Shown: positions 8,675-19,012 of the stretch, in pieces | Numbering within the stretch: position 1 is the stretch's first letter | Layout of the letters: every line of letters starts with the position of its first letter | DNA from: Rodentibacter ratti | GTDB taxonomy: Bacteria; Pseudomonadota; Gammaproteobacteria; Enterobacterales; Pasteurellaceae | NCBI RefSeq assembly: GCF_002000485.1 | Contig: NZ_MLAJ01000005.1 | Coordinates: 75,806-139,805 of the forward strand | Reading direction: 5' to 3' | DNA: 64,000 bases | Notes under the pieces: model-generated | What the model was told of the DNA's origin: nothing | The model's input: the letters and a program-made list of their open reading frames with translations, nothing else | Database searches by the model: none | Translations under genes and position numbers: made by a program

Positions 8675-8912
8675 ACTTTTCTTTGCTTCGCCAAAGAAAA
8701 GTAACCAAAAGAAAGGCGACCCTACTTTTCCTTGTTTCCTTTGTTACATTGAATTTGCTTAACGGAAATTTTCTGAACTCGCCACTTCGTGGCTCAAACA
8801 GACGAAAATTTCCTACAAATTCAATTCCACAAAGGCGGAAAAGAAGGGAACCCATTTTATTATTCTTTCTCCGAGTTCCCCCCTCCTTTTATAAAGAGGG
8901 GGGAGGGGGAGA
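8675..8912. repeat. Composite palindromic repeat element between dnaK and dnaJ
   Basis: Three dyads fill the gap of about 350 bases. The first (8675-8702) pairs ACTTTTCTTTG with CAAAGAAAAGT. The second (8749-8824) is a long imperfect palindrome with arms TTGAATTTG/CAAATTCAA and GGAAATTTTC/GAAAATTTCC around GCCAC-TTC-GTGGC. The third (about 8877-8910) is a C-rich/G-rich hairpin with CCCCCCTCC and GGGGGGAGGGGG. No reading frame looks real. The structure suggests a dispersed, non-coding, REP/MITE-like element. Confidence 0.6.
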
Positions 8913-8962
8913 TTCAAGCGTAGTGAAAATCAACCGCACTTTTTTACTAAAGTAAATACACG

Positions 8963-8986
8963 AAAAGGGCGTTTCGCAACGCCCTT
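8963..8986 (-). terminator. Terminator downstream of dnaK
   Basis: AAGGGCGTT and AACGCCCTT pair around a 4-base loop. On the minus strand the stem is followed by TTTTCG. It lies 20 bases past the dnaK stop, so dnaJ must rely on read-through or its own promoter. Confidence 0.75.
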
Positions 8987-9005
8987 GTTAGTATTAACAA
9001 ATTAA

Positions 9006-10901
9006 TTATTTGTTATCTTTCACTTCTTCAAACTCAGCATCAACAACGTCATCGTTTGGTTTGCTGTTGCTTTGAGTTTGCTCACCTTGTGGTTGGGCGG
9101 TTTGTGCGAGTTTTTGTGCCACTTCTGCAAGGGCTTGGATTTTCGCTTCAATCACCGCTTTATCTTCACCTTTTGCTGCTGTTTCTAAGTCACTTAATGC
9201 ACTTTCAATCACGCCGCGATCTGCTGCCGGGACTTTATCACCGGCTTCATCGAGTTGTTTGCGTGTACTGTGAATGAGGTGATCTGCCTGGTTACGGGCT
9301 TGAACCAATTCTTCAAATTTACGATCGGATTCCGCATTTGCTTCAGCATCACGCACCATTTGTTGAATTTCTTCATCAGTTAAACCTGAAGAGGCTTTAA
9401 TGGTAATTTGTTGTTCTTTACCTGTGCCTTTATCTTTTGCAGAAACGTGGATAATACCGTCCGCATCAATATCGAAAGTCACCTCAATTTGTGGCATACC
9501 ACGTGGAGCCGGGTTAATACCTTCAAGGTTGAATTGACCTAAAGATTTATTGGCTGATGCTTGTTTACGCTCACCTTGTAACACATGAATAGTTACCGCA
9601 CTTTGGTTATCTTCCGCCGTTGAGAACACTTGTGATTTCTTCGTCGGAATCGTAGTGTTTTTCTCAATGAGGGTTGTCATCACACCACCCATGGTTTCGA
9701 TACCGAGTGATAATGGAGTCACGTCTAACAATAATACGTCTTTCACATCACCGGCTAATACACCGCCTTGAACTGCTGCACCGACTGCTACCGCTTCATC
9801 AGGGTTCACATCTTTACGTGGTGCTTTGCCGAAGAATTTTTCCACTTCTTGTTGAACCAACGGCATACGGGTTTGACCACCCACTAAAATCACATCATCA
9901 ATTTCAGACGGTGATTTGCCCGCATCTTTTAATGCGATACGAACCGGCTCAAGAGATTTAGCCACTAAATCTTCCACAAGTGATTCTAATTTTGCACGGG
10001 TCAATTTAATGTTTAAGTGTTTAGGACCTGTTGCATCCGCTGTGATGTAAGGTAGATTTACATCAGTTTGTTGGGCGGAAGAAAGCTCGATTTTTGCTTT
10101 TTCAGCCGATTCTTTTAAACGTTGCATTGCAAGCGGGTCGTTACGTAAATCTACACCTTGCTCTTTTTTGAACTCATCAACTAAATAGTTAATAATACGG
10201 TTGTCGAAGTCTTCACCACCTAAGTGGGTATCACCGTTGGTTGCTAATACTTCGAAAGTTTTCTCACCACCGACTTCATCAATTTCAATAATGGATAAGT
10301 CGAATGTACCACCACCTAAGTCATAAACTGCGATAGTTTTGTTGCCTTGACCTTTATCTAAGCCGTAAGCTAAAGCTGCGGCTGTCGGTTCGTTGATAAT
10401 ACGTTTCACATCTAATCCGGCAATACGACCTGCATCTTTAGTCGCTTGACGCTGTGCATCGTTAAAGTATGCCGGAACAGTGATAACCGCCTCGGTAACA
10501 GACTCGCCTAAGAAATCTTCGGCCGCTTTTTTCATTTTTTTCAATACTTCTGCTGAAATTTGCGGAGGGGCTAATTTTTCACCTTTGACTTCAACCCAAG
10601 CATCACCGTTATCCGCTTTAGTAATAGCAAACGGCATAATATCAATATCGCGTTTTACTTCTTCATCTTCAAAACGACGACCAATTAAACGTTTAATTGC
10701 AAACAGGGTATTTTTTGGATTTGTTACCGCTTGGCGTTTTGCCGGTTGACCGACTAATATTTCGTTGTCATTTGTATAAGCAATAATTGATGGAGTAGTG
10801 CGATCACCTTCTGCGTTTTCAATGACGCGAGGTTTATCGCCATCCATTACAGCCACACAAGAGTTGGTTGTTCCTAAGTCAATACCAATAATTTTTCCCA
10901 T
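9006..10901 (-). CDS. dnaK: DnaK, Hsp70 chaperone
   Basis: A 631-residue Hsp70. The N-terminal ATPase shows the phosphate 1 loop [14 protein letters not shown], phosphate 2 loop [16 protein letters not shown] and the adenosine motif [14 protein letters not shown]. The linker [19 protein letters not shown] leads to the substrate-binding domain, and the tail ends in the acidic [15 protein letters not shown] typical of proteobacterial DnaK. It folds nascent and stressed proteins with DnaJ and GrpE. AGGAG lies 6-7 bases before the start. Upstream is a heat-shock promoter. Confidence 0.98.
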   Translation of the reverse strand: MGKIIGIDLGTTNSCVAVMDGDKPRVIENAEGDRTTPSIIAYTNDNEILVGQPAKRQAVTNPKNTLFAIKRLIGRRFEDEEVKRDIDIMPFAITKADNGDAWVEVKGEKLAPPQISAEVLKKMKKAAEDFLGESVTEAVITVPAYFNDAQRQATKDAGRIAGLDVKRIINEPTAAALAYGLDKGQGNKTIAVYDLGGGTFDLSIIEIDEVGGEKTFEVLATNGDTHLGGEDFDNRIINYLVDEFKKEQGVDLRNDPLAMQRLKESAEKAKIELSSAQQTDVNLPYITADATGPKHLNIKLTRAKLESLVEDLVAKSLEPVRIALKDAGKSPSEIDDVILVGGQTRMPLVQQEVEKFFGKAPRKDVNPDEAVAVGAAVQGGVLAGDVKDVLLLDVTPLSLGIETMGGVMTTLIEKNTTIPTKKSQVFSTAEDNQSAVTIHVLQGERKQASANKSLGQFNLEGINPAPRGMPQIEVTFDIDADGIIHVSAKDKGTGKEQQITIKASSGLTDEEIQQMVRDAEANAESDRKFEELVQARNQADHLIHSTRKQLDEAGDKVPAADRGVIESALSDLETAAKGEDKAVIEAKIQALAEVAQKLAQTAQPQGEQTQSNSKPNDDVVDAEFEEVKDNK

Positions 10902-10955
10902 TTTGTTCTCCTAATTAAATTTTTTAATTCAGTGTAATTCACTATGAACTGTAAG

Positions 10956-10981
10956 ATGTGGATACTTCTTCGTATTTCAAG
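10956..10981 (-). promoter_or_regulatory. Sigma-32 (heat shock) promoter of dnaK
   Basis: Read on the minus strand, CTTGAAA, 13 bases, then CCACAT. This is close to the RpoH consensus (CTTGAAA, 11-16 bases, CCCCAT). It lies about 55 bases before the dnaK start. Confidence 0.75.
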
Positions 10982-11169
10982 AGAAAATTTAAAAATATTT
11001 TATTTTTCTTATTTCAAAATACGGTCGTTCCCGTTCTTGCCTTGTAAGATAAGAACGAAGCATAAAACTTCAAGGGATAATTGATAAATTTTTTGATAAA
11101 AATATGATAAGAAGAAAAAGTGCGGTAGAATTTGCACAATTTTTGTATTTTATTATCAAAAGGATATTT

Positions 11170-12657
11170 ATGAAAAAATCAAAAGTTACTATTGGCGCAA
11201 TCGCTGTACTTGGGGCTGCTTGGGTAGGGGGTAGTTGGTTTACCGGTCAAAAAGCAGAGACGGAATATCAACGCCAAATTGATCAGGCAAATCAAAAGTT
11301 TCAAGCTTTAGGTTTGTCTGAGGAGTTTAAGGTTGAGTTTAAAAATAAGCAATTTGAACGAGGCTTTTTCAGTTCTCAAGTGGAAGATGAAGTGGTGATT
11401 TCTTTGCCGAAAGAGGAAAAGCAATGGACGATCCCTTTTTCGACAACATTGTATCATGGGCCATTGCCACTTAATCAATTGGCTAAATTTAATTTGATGC
11501 CGGCAATGTTTTCTTTAGAAGGGGTCATTGGCAAAAATGAAACGACACAATCATTATTTGATATGATTAAGTCGGACAAGCCTATTCAGTATCAATCTTC
11601 GACAAGTTATGGCTTAACCACAAAAGGGGGATTGAAGGTTGTAGGTGGTGAGTTTATTGATCCTAAATCAGACCAAAATAAATTAACTTGGTCGGATATG
11701 ATTATTGGTTTTGATGTTAATCAAGATCTTTCGGGCATTTACGATACTTCAATTGAGCACTTGTTATTTGAGGCAAAAAATCTTAGTGGTGAAGACAATC
11801 TTAAATCGGCAAAATTTCAATGGAAAGGCATTAAGTCTAGTACGGTTTTTGCTCCAACGAAGTGGGCATATCTCTATACAGGAAAAGGGTCGTCTTCTAT
11901 TGAAAGTATGGAAATGACGAATCTGGATCAAAACGGAACCGCGATGTCTTTTGTGGAAAAAGGCGTAAAAGTAACATCCGAAGTGTCCTTGGATGGGGAT
12001 TTTTTAAGTCTTAAAGGCACAAATGATATCGGTTCGCTCATCATTGATGGTAAAGATTTGGGTAAAATCACCTATAATTTAGAGTTTAATCATATTGAAG
12101 CAAATGCGGTAAATTCACTGATTGAATCTTTTGTTACAGTTTTTAAATTGGCAGTAAATTCAATAGAAGAACAAGAAAATTTAGATGAATTTGTCAATCA
12201 AATTTTTGGTGATTGGGCAAAACAACATGGTATGGCGATTTTTAATAACCAGCCACAGATTAAATTGAGCCCGCTTTCTATTTCCGATAATCAAGGGAAA
12301 GTGGCGTTGGATTTAAATATTGCCTTAACCAAAGATCCTAAGTTTGATTTTATGCGTGGTAATTTATATCAACAATTTACGGATTTTGCTGTCGATATTC
12401 AGGTAGATAAGGCAACGGCTGAAAATCTGATGATGAAGTTTGCTCCGGAAGAAGAGAAAGCAAGCATTAAGGCTAGAATTGAAGAAATGGCAGCTGAAGC
12501 CGCGATCAAAGGTATCGCTGTAAATAATGAAAAGTCCGTGACAATGAAACTGCTACTTGAAAATGGGGAATTGAAACTAAATGGTCAGTCTGTACCGGAA
12601 GAGCAAGTGCAAGGCGTACTCTTTATGTTGTTAATGGGGGCTGCAATGCAGCGTTAA
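11170..12657 (+). CDS. YdgA/DUF945 family protein
   Basis: A 495-residue protein starting MKKSKVTIGAIAVLGAAWVGG, an uncleaved N-terminal membrane anchor or signal, followed by GSWFTGQKAETEY and a long beta-rich periplasmic part. This is the layout of the DUF945/YdgA family, whose function is poorly known. An earlier in-frame ATG at 11104 has no ribosome-binding site; AAAAGGA lies before 11170. The C-terminal end (LLENGELKLNGQSVPEEQVQ) is the family's typical closing beta hairpin. It stands alone, divergent from dnaK. Confidence 0.75.
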   Translation: MKKSKVTIGAIAVLGAAWVGGSWFTGQKAETEYQRQIDQANQKFQALGLSEEFKVEFKNKQFERGFFSSQVEDEVVISLPKEEKQWTIPFSTTLYHGPLPLNQLAKFNLMPAMFSLEGVIGKNETTQSLFDMIKSDKPIQYQSSTSYGLTTKGGLKVVGGEFIDPKSDQNKLTWSDMIIGFDVNQDLSGIYDTSIEHLLFEAKNLSGEDNLKSAKFQWKGIKSSTVFAPTKWAYLYTGKGSSSIESMEMTNLDQNGTAMSFVEKGVKVTSEVSLDGDFLSLKGTNDIGSLIIDGKDLGKITYNLEFNHIEANAVNSLIESFVTVFKLAVNSIEEQENLDEFVNQIFGDWAKQHGMAIFNNQPQIKLSPLSISDNQGKVALDLNIALTKDPKFDFMRGNLYQQFTDFAVDIQVDKATAENLMMKFAPEEEKASIKARIEEMAAEAAIKGIAVNNEKSVTMKLLLENGELKLNGQSVPEEQVQGVLFMLLMGAAMQR

Positions 12658-12668
12658 GGTAAGATTAA

Positions 12669-12980
12669 GTTTGCATTGTATATCTAGTCGCTTGTTGCTT
12701 CGGTGCTCCTTTTAATTTACCGAAAACGTATTATAAAGGTATTCAAACTATTGAATTGTATCTTTACGAAGGATTACCAGAGAAAGGGAAGACAAGAATT
12801 TTAGATCCTGAATTAGTCAGAGCTGGAGTATCACCTATAGAGGTTTCTTTATCTAAAGAAATCTGTGTTGCTTCAGATATCAAAATAAAACCATTGGGTA
12901 AAGTGAGAATTACTTACGATAGTGACATAGAAGATTGGCATAAAGCGGAACGAATTAAGAAGGTTGAAATGTTAGGGTAA
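12669..12980 (+). pseudogene. Decayed small (lipo)protein gene of unknown function
   Basis: The frame is open from 12669 without an upstream ATG or GTG. It reads ...YLVACCFGAPFNLPKTYYKG, then a charged domain (KTRILDPELVRAGVSPIEVS ... VRITYDSDIEDW) ending ERIKKVEMLG. LVAC resembles a lipobox, and in another frame just upstream KIKFALYI would complete a signal peptide, which suggests a frameshift. A TTG at 12756 could start a 74-residue protein, but it would cut the domain. I do not recognise the family. Confidence 0.4.
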
Positions 12981-13029
12981 AACATAAAAATGAAGATTGG
13001 GTGAGGAGAAATCTCCCCACCTATGTTTG

Positions 13030-13449
13030 TTAACATAAATCTTCTTTAATGTTAATGATAAATCCAGGTTGAGTTGCTACATGAGCACAAGATGTTGCAT
13101 AAGCTGGAACAATTAAATTAACACCTATGATATTTGTGTATCTTGCTTTAACAGCAAGAGTATAAAGCATAGTAGCAATCGTATCCTTATTGCTATTACC
13201 TGACTTTAATCGAGTAAATTGATGTTCATCTTTACGATTGCAGAATAGTTTATTTCCTAATAAAAAGAATGATTCTATCATTTCATTAAAAAATAAATCC
13301 TTGTGCGAGGTGTCTCTTTTATTTAACATTTGTTCAGCAACTTGCAAACATTTTTCTATTTTAGGTTGCGGTTTATTATAGATACCTTTTAATAAAATAG
13401 GGTTATCTAATTTTTGTACAGCTTGTCTGATATTGTTCACTTTTTCCAT
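13030..13449 (-). CDS. Hypothetical protein, 139 residues
   Basis: A soluble protein of 139 residues, helical at first (QAVQKLDNPILLKGI, IEKCLQVAEQMLNKRD), with a more hydrophobic C-terminal part (IGVNLIVPAYATSCAHVATQ). AAGGAAA precedes the ATG at good spacing, so it is probably expressed. I do not recognise a family. It sits between a decayed gene and mgsA, both in a locally AT-rich stretch. Confidence 0.55.
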   Translation of the reverse strand: MEKVNNIRQAVQKLDNPILLKGIYNKPQPKIEKCLQVAEQMLNKRDTSHKDLFFNEMIESFFLLGNKLFCNRKDEHQFTRLKSGNSNKDTIATMLYTLAVKARYTNIIGVNLIVPAYATSCAHVATQPGFIINIKEDLC

Positions 13450-13525
13450 GATAATTTCCTTTTTGATTTAACCGATGCTTTATCACCTTTTTTGTATCTT
13501 AAGTGCGGTTAATTTTTTCTGAGTT

Positions 13526-13984
13526 TTATATTAAACGTTCTTTTAAATAACTTTCGTAGTCTGGGATTCCAATCTCTATATTTTGCTCAAAAAGTGGAGA
13601 GGTGAGTAAAAAATCTGCAGTAGTTTGATTAATCGCAACCGGAATATTCCAAACCGTTGCTATGCGCATAAGGGCTTTCACATCGGGATCGTGAGGGGCT
13701 GCATTCATTGGGTCCCAGAAAAAAATCATCATATCAATTTTCTTTTCAGCAATAAGTCCGCCTAATTGTTGATCTCCCCCCATCGGGCCGCTCAATAGCG
13801 GTTTAATGGTTAAACCGGTTTCCCGAGCCAGTAAATGTCCCGTTGTGCCGGTCGCATAAAGTTGATGAGCACTTAATGAGACACTGTGTTTTTTCACCCA
13901 CTGAATAAGATGTTGTTTACAATTATCATGGGCTACGAGGGCGATGCGTTTATGTTGTTGGAGTGTTCTGGTTGTTGATTTCAT
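13526..13984 (-). CDS. mgsA: MgsA, methylglyoxal synthase
   Basis: A 152-residue enzyme, the usual family length when started at [20 protein letters not shown]. It turns dihydroxyacetone phosphate into methylglyoxal and phosphate, a bypass that relieves sugar-phosphate stress. The phosphate-binding GTTGH (residues 45-49), the loop [14 protein letters not shown], the catalytic Asp in [18 protein letters not shown] and the final [11 protein letters not shown] are all present. A 20-codon upstream extension is possible but does not fit family length. Confidence 0.95.
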   Translation of the reverse strand: MKSTTRTLQQHKRIALVAHDNCKQHLIQWVKKHSVSLSAHQLYATGTTGHLLARETGLTIKPLLSGPMGGDQQLGGLIAEKKIDMMIFFWDPMNAAPHDPDVKALMRIATVWNIPVAINQTTADFLLTSPLFEQNIEIGIPDYESYLKERLI

Positions 13985-14293
13985 AAAGAAAGTCCTTGTT
14001 TTGAAAGTAAAGGAAACTCTAGCGCAAAGATTATATGGATGCAATGATTTTACTTATAGTTTTGATGAGCGAATTAAAATGAGTCGAAAAAGTACCACAC
14101 TTTAGGTAAATAGAGTAAAACAGAAGAAGAGAAAAGTAAGTTCAATGAAAATTTACTATCTTTATTTCAAAAAATCTTCTAAAATTTATGAAATTTGTTA
14201 AATGCTTGTAAAAGCTGAGGCAAGCATTTCTTATATTCGTGTTTGGCTTTTAGCTGAACTAATTTTCACTTAATTAACAGATAAGGAAAACCT
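13985..14293. promoter_or_regulatory. Divergent regulatory region of mgsA and aceE
   Basis: About 310 bases with no gene. An inverted repeat, AAATGCTTG (14200-14208) and CAAGCATTT (14221-14229), lies about 65-95 bases before aceE and could be an operator. TATATT at 14233 is a possible -10. I see no PdhR-type site (ATTGGT...ACCAAT), and no pdhR gene precedes aceE. AAGGAAA precedes the aceE start. Confidence 0.4.
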
Positions 14294-16951
14294 ATGTCTG
14301 AGATTTTAAAAAATGACGTAGATCCAATCGAAACCCAAGATTGGCTACAATCATTAGATTCTTTGATTCGTGAAGAAGGTGTTGAGCGCGCGCAATATAT
14401 TATTGAACAAGTAATAGGTCAGGCGCGTACTAACGGTGTTTCATTACCAACAGGTGTAACCACAGATTATGTGAATACTATCCCTGTGTCCGAGCAACCG
14501 GCTTACCCGGGTAACCATGAAGTTGAACGTCGAATTCGTTCTGCAGTACGTTGGAATGCGATTGCAATGGTTTTACGTAGTCAGAAAAAAGATCTCGACT
14601 TAGGTGGTCATATTTCTACTTTCCAATCTGCGGCAACCATGTATGAAGTTTGCTATAACCATTTCTTTAAAGCAGCAACAGAGAAAAATGGTGGGGACTT
14701 AATTTTCTTCCAAGGCCACGCTGCTCCGGGTATGTATGCGCGTGCTTTCTTAGAAGGTCGTTTAACGGAAGAGCAATTAGATAATTTCCGCCAAGAAGCC
14801 TTTGTTGATGGCTTATCTTCATATCCTCATCCGAAATTAATGCCTGAATTCTGGCAATTCTCAACGGTTTCAATGGGATTAGGCCCGGTCAATGCGATTT
14901 ATCAAGCACGTTTCTTAAAATACTTAGATAACCGTGGTTTAAAAGATACGAAGGATCAAAAAGTTTATGCCTTCTTAGGTGATGGTGAGATGGATGAAAT
15001 TGAGTCTAAAGGTGCATTAACATTTGCCGCACGTGAAGGCTTAGATAATTTAATTTTCACAATCAGCTGTAACCTTCAACGCTTAGACGGACCGGTAAAT
15101 GGTAACGGTAAAATTGTTCAAGAGTTAGAAGGTTTATTCACCGGTGCTGGCTGGGAAGTGATTAAAGTTTTATGGGGTAGTAACTGGGATAAATTGTTTG
15201 AGAAAGATACTTCCGGTAAATTAACCCAATTAATGATGGAAGTAGTAGATGGTGACTACTTAACATTCAAATCAAAAGATGGTGCTTACGTACGTGAACA
15301 TTTCTTTGGTCGTTATCCGGAAACTGCAGCATTAGTTGCCGATATGACCGATGATGAAATTTGGGCATTACGCCGTGGTGCGCATGATGCAGAAAAACTG
15401 TATGCGGCTTATGCAAAAGCGCAAAATGCAACAAAACCGGTTGTTATTTTAGCGCAACAGGTTAAAGGCTATAAAATCCCTGAAGCAGAAAGTAAAAATA
15501 CTGCCCACCAATCTAAAAAAATGTCTTATGAAAGCCTTAAAGGTTTCCGTGACTACTTCCAATTACCATTAACCGATGAACAAGTTGAAAAACTTGAGTA
15601 CATTAAATTCCCTGAAGGTTCTGAAGAATACAACTATTTACACGGTCATCGTAAAGCATTAAATGGATATGTGCCTGCACGTAAACCTAAGTTTGATGTT
15701 GAATATAAAGTTCCAGCATTAGATGATTTCAAAGCGTTACTAGATGCACAACCTCGTGGTATCTCAACCACTATGGCGTTTACCCGTGTATTAAATACTT
15801 TATTGAAAGATAAAAACATTGGTAAAACTATTGTTCCGATTATTGCTGATGAAGCACGTACTTTCGGTATGGAAGGGTTGTTCCGCCAAGTTGGTATTTA
15901 TAATCCGTATGGTCAAAAATATGTGCCTTCAGACCGTGATTTGGTTGCTTATTATCGTGAAGCTACTGATGGTCAAGTATTACAAGAAGGTATCAATGAA
16001 TTAGGTGCGACGGCATCTTGGTTGGCTGTTGCAAATTCATACTCAGTGAATAACCAACCAATGATTCCTTTCTTCATCTACTACTCAATGTTTGGTTTCC
16101 AACGTGTGGGCGATATGATGTGGTTGGCAGGTGACCAACTTGCACGTGGTTTTATGATTGGTGGTACATCAGGTCGTACGACACTCAATGGAGAAGGTTT
16201 ACAGCACGAAGATGGTCATAGCCATGTTCAAGCAGGTGTGATCCCTAATTGTGTGACTTATGATCCATCATTTGCTTTCGAAGTTGCGGTAATCATTCAA
16301 GATGGTATTCAACGTATGTACGGTGAAAAACAAGAAGATGTATTCTACTACATCACCACATTGAATGAAGTGACAGAACAACCGGGCATGCCTGAAGGTG
16401 CTGAAGAAGGCATCCGTAAAGGTTTATATAAATTTGAAACAGTGAAAGGTAAAGGCAAAGGACACGTTCAATTGCTAGGTTCAGGTGCGATTATGCGTCA
16501 TGTTCGTGAAGCAGCACAAATCCTTGCAAATGATTATGGTGTGACTTCCGACGTGTTCTCTGCACCATCATTCAATGAATTAGCTCGTGAAGGTAATGAT
16601 GCGGCTCGTTGGAATTTATTACATCCGACAGCAGAGCAACGCGTACCTTATGTTGCCCAAGTGTTGGCTGATTTACCAACAGTGGCATCAACAGACTATG
16701 TTAAAGGTTATGCGGATCAAATTCGTGCATTTGTACCAACTAAACATTATCACGTATTGGGTACGGATGGTTTTGGTCGTTCGGACAGCCGTGCAAACTT
16801 ACGTGAACATTTTGAAGTAGATGAACGTTATATCGTTGTTGCCGCCCTTTCTCAATTAGCGAAAGAAGGTACTGTAACAAATCAAGTTGTTGCGGATGCT
16901 ATTGAGAAATTCGGTTTGAATGTTGAACGTATCAATCCGCTTTATGCGTAA
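14294..16951 (+). CDS. aceE: AceE, pyruvate dehydrogenase E1 component
   Basis: An 885-residue homodimeric-type E1, matching the E. coli length. It decarboxylates pyruvate with thiamine diphosphate and passes the acetyl group to the lipoyl domains of AceF. The ThDP/Mg motif is visible at FLGDGEMDEIESKGALTFAA with a downstream NLQRLDGPVNGNGKI. The catalytic loop region IVPIIADEARTFGMEGLFRQ and TTLNGEGLQHEDGHS are also conserved. It is the first gene of aceE-aceF, with lpdA following behind a terminator. The product feeds acetyl-CoA to the TCA cycle. Confidence 0.97.
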   Translation: MSEILKNDVDPIETQDWLQSLDSLIREEGVERAQYIIEQVIGQARTNGVSLPTGVTTDYVNTIPVSEQPAYPGNHEVERRIRSAVRWNAIAMVLRSQKKDLDLGGHISTFQSAATMYEVCYNHFFKAATEKNGGDLIFFQGHAAPGMYARAFLEGRLTEEQLDNFRQEAFVDGLSSYPHPKLMPEFWQFSTVSMGLGPVNAIYQARFLKYLDNRGLKDTKDQKVYAFLGDGEMDEIESKGALTFAAREGLDNLIFTISCNLQRLDGPVNGNGKIVQELEGLFTGAGWEVIKVLWGSNWDKLFEKDTSGKLTQLMMEVVDGDYLTFKSKDGAYVREHFFGRYPETAALVADMTDDEIWALRRGAHDAEKLYAAYAKAQNATKPVVILAQQVKGYKIPEAESKNTAHQSKKMSYESLKGFRDYFQLPLTDEQVEKLEYIKFPEGSEEYNYLHGHRKALNGYVPARKPKFDVEYKVPALDDFKALLDAQPRGISTTMAFTRVLNTLLKDKNIGKTIVPIIADEARTFGMEGLFRQVGIYNPYGQKYVPSDRDLVAYYREATDGQVLQEGINELGATASWLAVANSYSVNNQPMIPFFIYYSMFGFQRVGDMMWLAGDQLARGFMIGGTSGRTTLNGEGLQHEDGHSHVQAGVIPNCVTYDPSFAFEVAVIIQDGIQRMYGEKQEDVFYYITTLNEVTEQPGMPEGAEEGIRKGLYKFETVKGKGKGHVQLLGSGAIMRHVREAAQILANDYGVTSDVFSAPSFNELAREGNDAARWNLLHPTAEQRVPYVAQVLADLPTVASTDYVKGYADQIRAFVPTKHYHVLGTDGFGRSDSRANLREHFEVDERYIVVAALSQLAKEGTVTNQVVADAIEKFGLNVERINPLYA

Positions 16952-16962
16952 TCAATAGGAAC

Positions 16963-16994
16963 TGCGGTCAAAAATCTTTGTAAATTTGACCGCA
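16963..16994 (+). repeat. Inverted uptake-signal pair between aceE and aceF
   Basis: TGCGGTCAAA and TTTGACCGCA form a 10-bp stem with a 12-base loop. It has no T-run, so it may act as an mRNA stabiliser or as an uptake signal rather than as a terminator. AAGGAAC for aceF begins 7 bases after it. Confidence 0.6.
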
Positions 16995-17012
16995 CTTTAT
17001 AAGGAACAAAAA

Positions 17013-18917
17013 ATGTCAAAACAAATTCAAATTCCTGATATTGGTAGTGATGAAGTTACTGTAACGGAAGTAATGGTAAAAGTTGGTGACAGCATTACAG
17101 TAGATCAAAGTGTTATTAATGTAGAAGGTGACAAGGCTTCAATGGAAGTGCCTGCACCGGAAGCAGGTGTAGTAAAAGAAGTGTTAGTGAAAGTGGGTGA
17201 TAAAGTCACGACCGGCACACCAATGTTAGTATTGGATTCCGCAGAGGCGACAGCTCTGGCATCAGCTCCTGCACAAGAAGTTAAAGCGGTTGAAGCACCT
17301 GTAGCAGCAAGCATTGTGGAAGTCAATGTGCCGGATATCGGTTCTGATGAAGTCAATGTTACCGAAATTATGGTGAAAGTAGGGGATTCAGTTGAAGTTG
17401 ATCAATCTATCATCAATGTAGAAGGTGACAAAGCTTCAATGGAAGTGCCTGCACCAATTGCCGGTGTCGTAAAAGAAATTTTGATCAATGTAGGTGACAA
17501 GGTTTCCACCGGTAAATTAATTATGAAATTCGAAGTAGCGGGCGCCGCATCGTCTGTTTCTGCACCGGTTCAAGAATCAGCTCCAGCAGCTGCTCCGGCA
17601 ACATCTGCAATTAAAGATGTAAATGTACCGGATATTGGTGGCGATGAAGTGAATGTTACCGAAATTATGGTTGCTGTGGGTGATACTGTTTCAGAAGAAC
17701 AATCTTTAATTACGGTTGAAGGCGATAAAGCTTCAATGGAAGTGCCGGCACCATTTGCGGGTGTGGTAAAAGAAATTTTAGTGAAATCAGGTGACAAAGT
17801 ATCAACTGGCTCGTTAATCATGCGCTTTGAGGTTGCAGGTGCTGCACCGGTAGCAGCTCCTGTCGCACAGGCTGCGCCTACAGCACAAACAACTGCGGCT
17901 CCGGCTCCATCTTCCACAACAGAAAGCAGCAATGTATCAGGTTTAAGCCAAGAGCAAGTTGTAGCAAGTACAGGTTATGCGCATGCGACCCCGGTAATTC
18001 GTCGTTTAGCTCGTGAATTCGGCGTAAACTTAGACAAAGTAAAAGGTACGGGACGTAAAGGACGTATTGTTAAAGAAGATATTCAGGCTTATGTGAAGAC
18101 AGCAGTTAAAGCTTATGAAAGCGGAACAACTGCTTCTTCTGCGGCCGGTAATGGTGTAGCAAATGGCGCAGGTCTTGGTTTATTACCATGGCCGAAAGTA
18201 GATTTCAGCAAATTTGGTGAAATCGAAGAAGTGGAATTAAGTCGTATCAATAAAATTTCTGGTGCAAACTTACATCGTAACTGGGTGATGATTCCACATG
18301 TAACCCATTTTGACAAAGCGGATATCACAGATTTAGAAGCTTTCCGCAAGGAACAAAACGTACTTGCTGAAAAACAAAAATTAGGCGTGAAAATTACCCC
18401 TGTTGTATTTATCATGAAAGCCGTTGCGAAAGCATTGGAAACCTATCCGCGTTTCAACAGTTCAATTACTGAAGATGCACAACGCTTGATCTTGAAAAAA
18501 TATATCAACATCGGTGTTGCGGTGGATACACCAAACGGTTTAGTGGTACCTGTGTTCAAAAATGTGAACAAAAAAGGTATTATCGAGCTTTCTCGTGAGT
18601 TAATGGAAGTATCGAAAAAAGCCCGTGAAGGTAAACTTTCAGCATCAGATATGCAAGGCGGTTGTTTCACTATTTCAAGCCTTGGTGGTATCGGTACAAC
18701 GCATTTTGCACCAATTGTGAATGCACCGGAAGTGGCAATTTTAGGTGTTTCTAAATCTTCTATGGAGCCGGTATGGAACGGTAAAGAATTTGCGCCTCGC
18801 TTAATTCTTCCAATGTCATTATCTTTCGATCACCGTGTGATTGATGGTGCTGACGGTGCACGTTTCATCAGCTATATTGGTTCTGTATTAGCGGATTTAC
18901 GTCGCTTGATTATGTAA
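17013..18917 (+). CDS. aceF: AceF, dihydrolipoamide acetyltransferase (E2)
   Basis: A 634-residue E2 core protein. Three lipoyl domains each carry the lipoylation motif [12 protein letters not shown] (lysines near 43, 144 and 244), joined by Ala/Pro-rich flexible linkers. A peripheral subunit-binding domain ([20 protein letters not shown]) follows, then the acetyltransferase domain ending with the active-site motif [15 protein letters not shown]. Started at [15 protein letters not shown], behind AAGGAAC; an earlier TTG-type start is less likely. Three lipoyl domains is also the E. coli number. Confidence 0.97.
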   Translation: MSKQIQIPDIGSDEVTVTEVMVKVGDSITVDQSVINVEGDKASMEVPAPEAGVVKEVLVKVGDKVTTGTPMLVLDSAEATALASAPAQEVKAVEAPVAASIVEVNVPDIGSDEVNVTEIMVKVGDSVEVDQSIINVEGDKASMEVPAPIAGVVKEILINVGDKVSTGKLIMKFEVAGAASSVSAPVQESAPAAAPATSAIKDVNVPDIGGDEVNVTEIMVAVGDTVSEEQSLITVEGDKASMEVPAPFAGVVKEILVKSGDKVSTGSLIMRFEVAGAAPVAAPVAQAAPTAQTTAAPAPSSTTESSNVSGLSQEQVVASTGYAHATPVIRRLAREFGVNLDKVKGTGRKGRIVKEDIQAYVKTAVKAYESGTTASSAAGNGVANGAGLGLLPWPKVDFSKFGEIEEVELSRINKISGANLHRNWVMIPHVTHFDKADITDLEAFRKEQNVLAEKQKLGVKITPVVFIMKAVAKALETYPRFNSSITEDAQRLILKKYINIGVAVDTPNGLVVPVFKNVNKKGIIELSRELMEVSKKAREGKLSASDMQGGCFTISSLGGIGTTHFAPIVNAPEVAILGVSKSSMEPVWNGKEFAPRLILPMSLSFDHRVIDGADGARFISYIGSVLADLRRLIM

Positions 18918-18922
18918 TCAAT

Positions 18923-18953
18923 TACGCCTCTCGAGTTTGAGGGGCGTTTTTTT
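18923..18953 (+). terminator. Terminator after aceF
   Basis: ACGCCTC and GAGGGGCGT form a stem followed by seven T. It separates aceEF from lpdA, which therefore needs its own promoter or read-through. Confidence 0.8.
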
Positions 18954-19012
18954 AACTATGCTTGATTGCTCAAAAGAGCGGTCAATAATTTCAACGTTTT
19001 TACGAGGTAAAA

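Noticed and set aside
8683-8955. Reading frame of about 90 codons on the plus strand between dnaJ and dnaK
   Set aside because: It runs entirely through the palindromic repeat element, has no ribosome-binding site and encodes a low-quality basic peptide.
14294-14320. PdhR control of aceE
   Set aside because: No ATTGGT...ACCAAT site upstream and no pdhR gene next to aceE.
17013-17900. Repeats in aceF as a recent DNA duplication
   Set aside because: They are the three lipoyl domains normal for the family.
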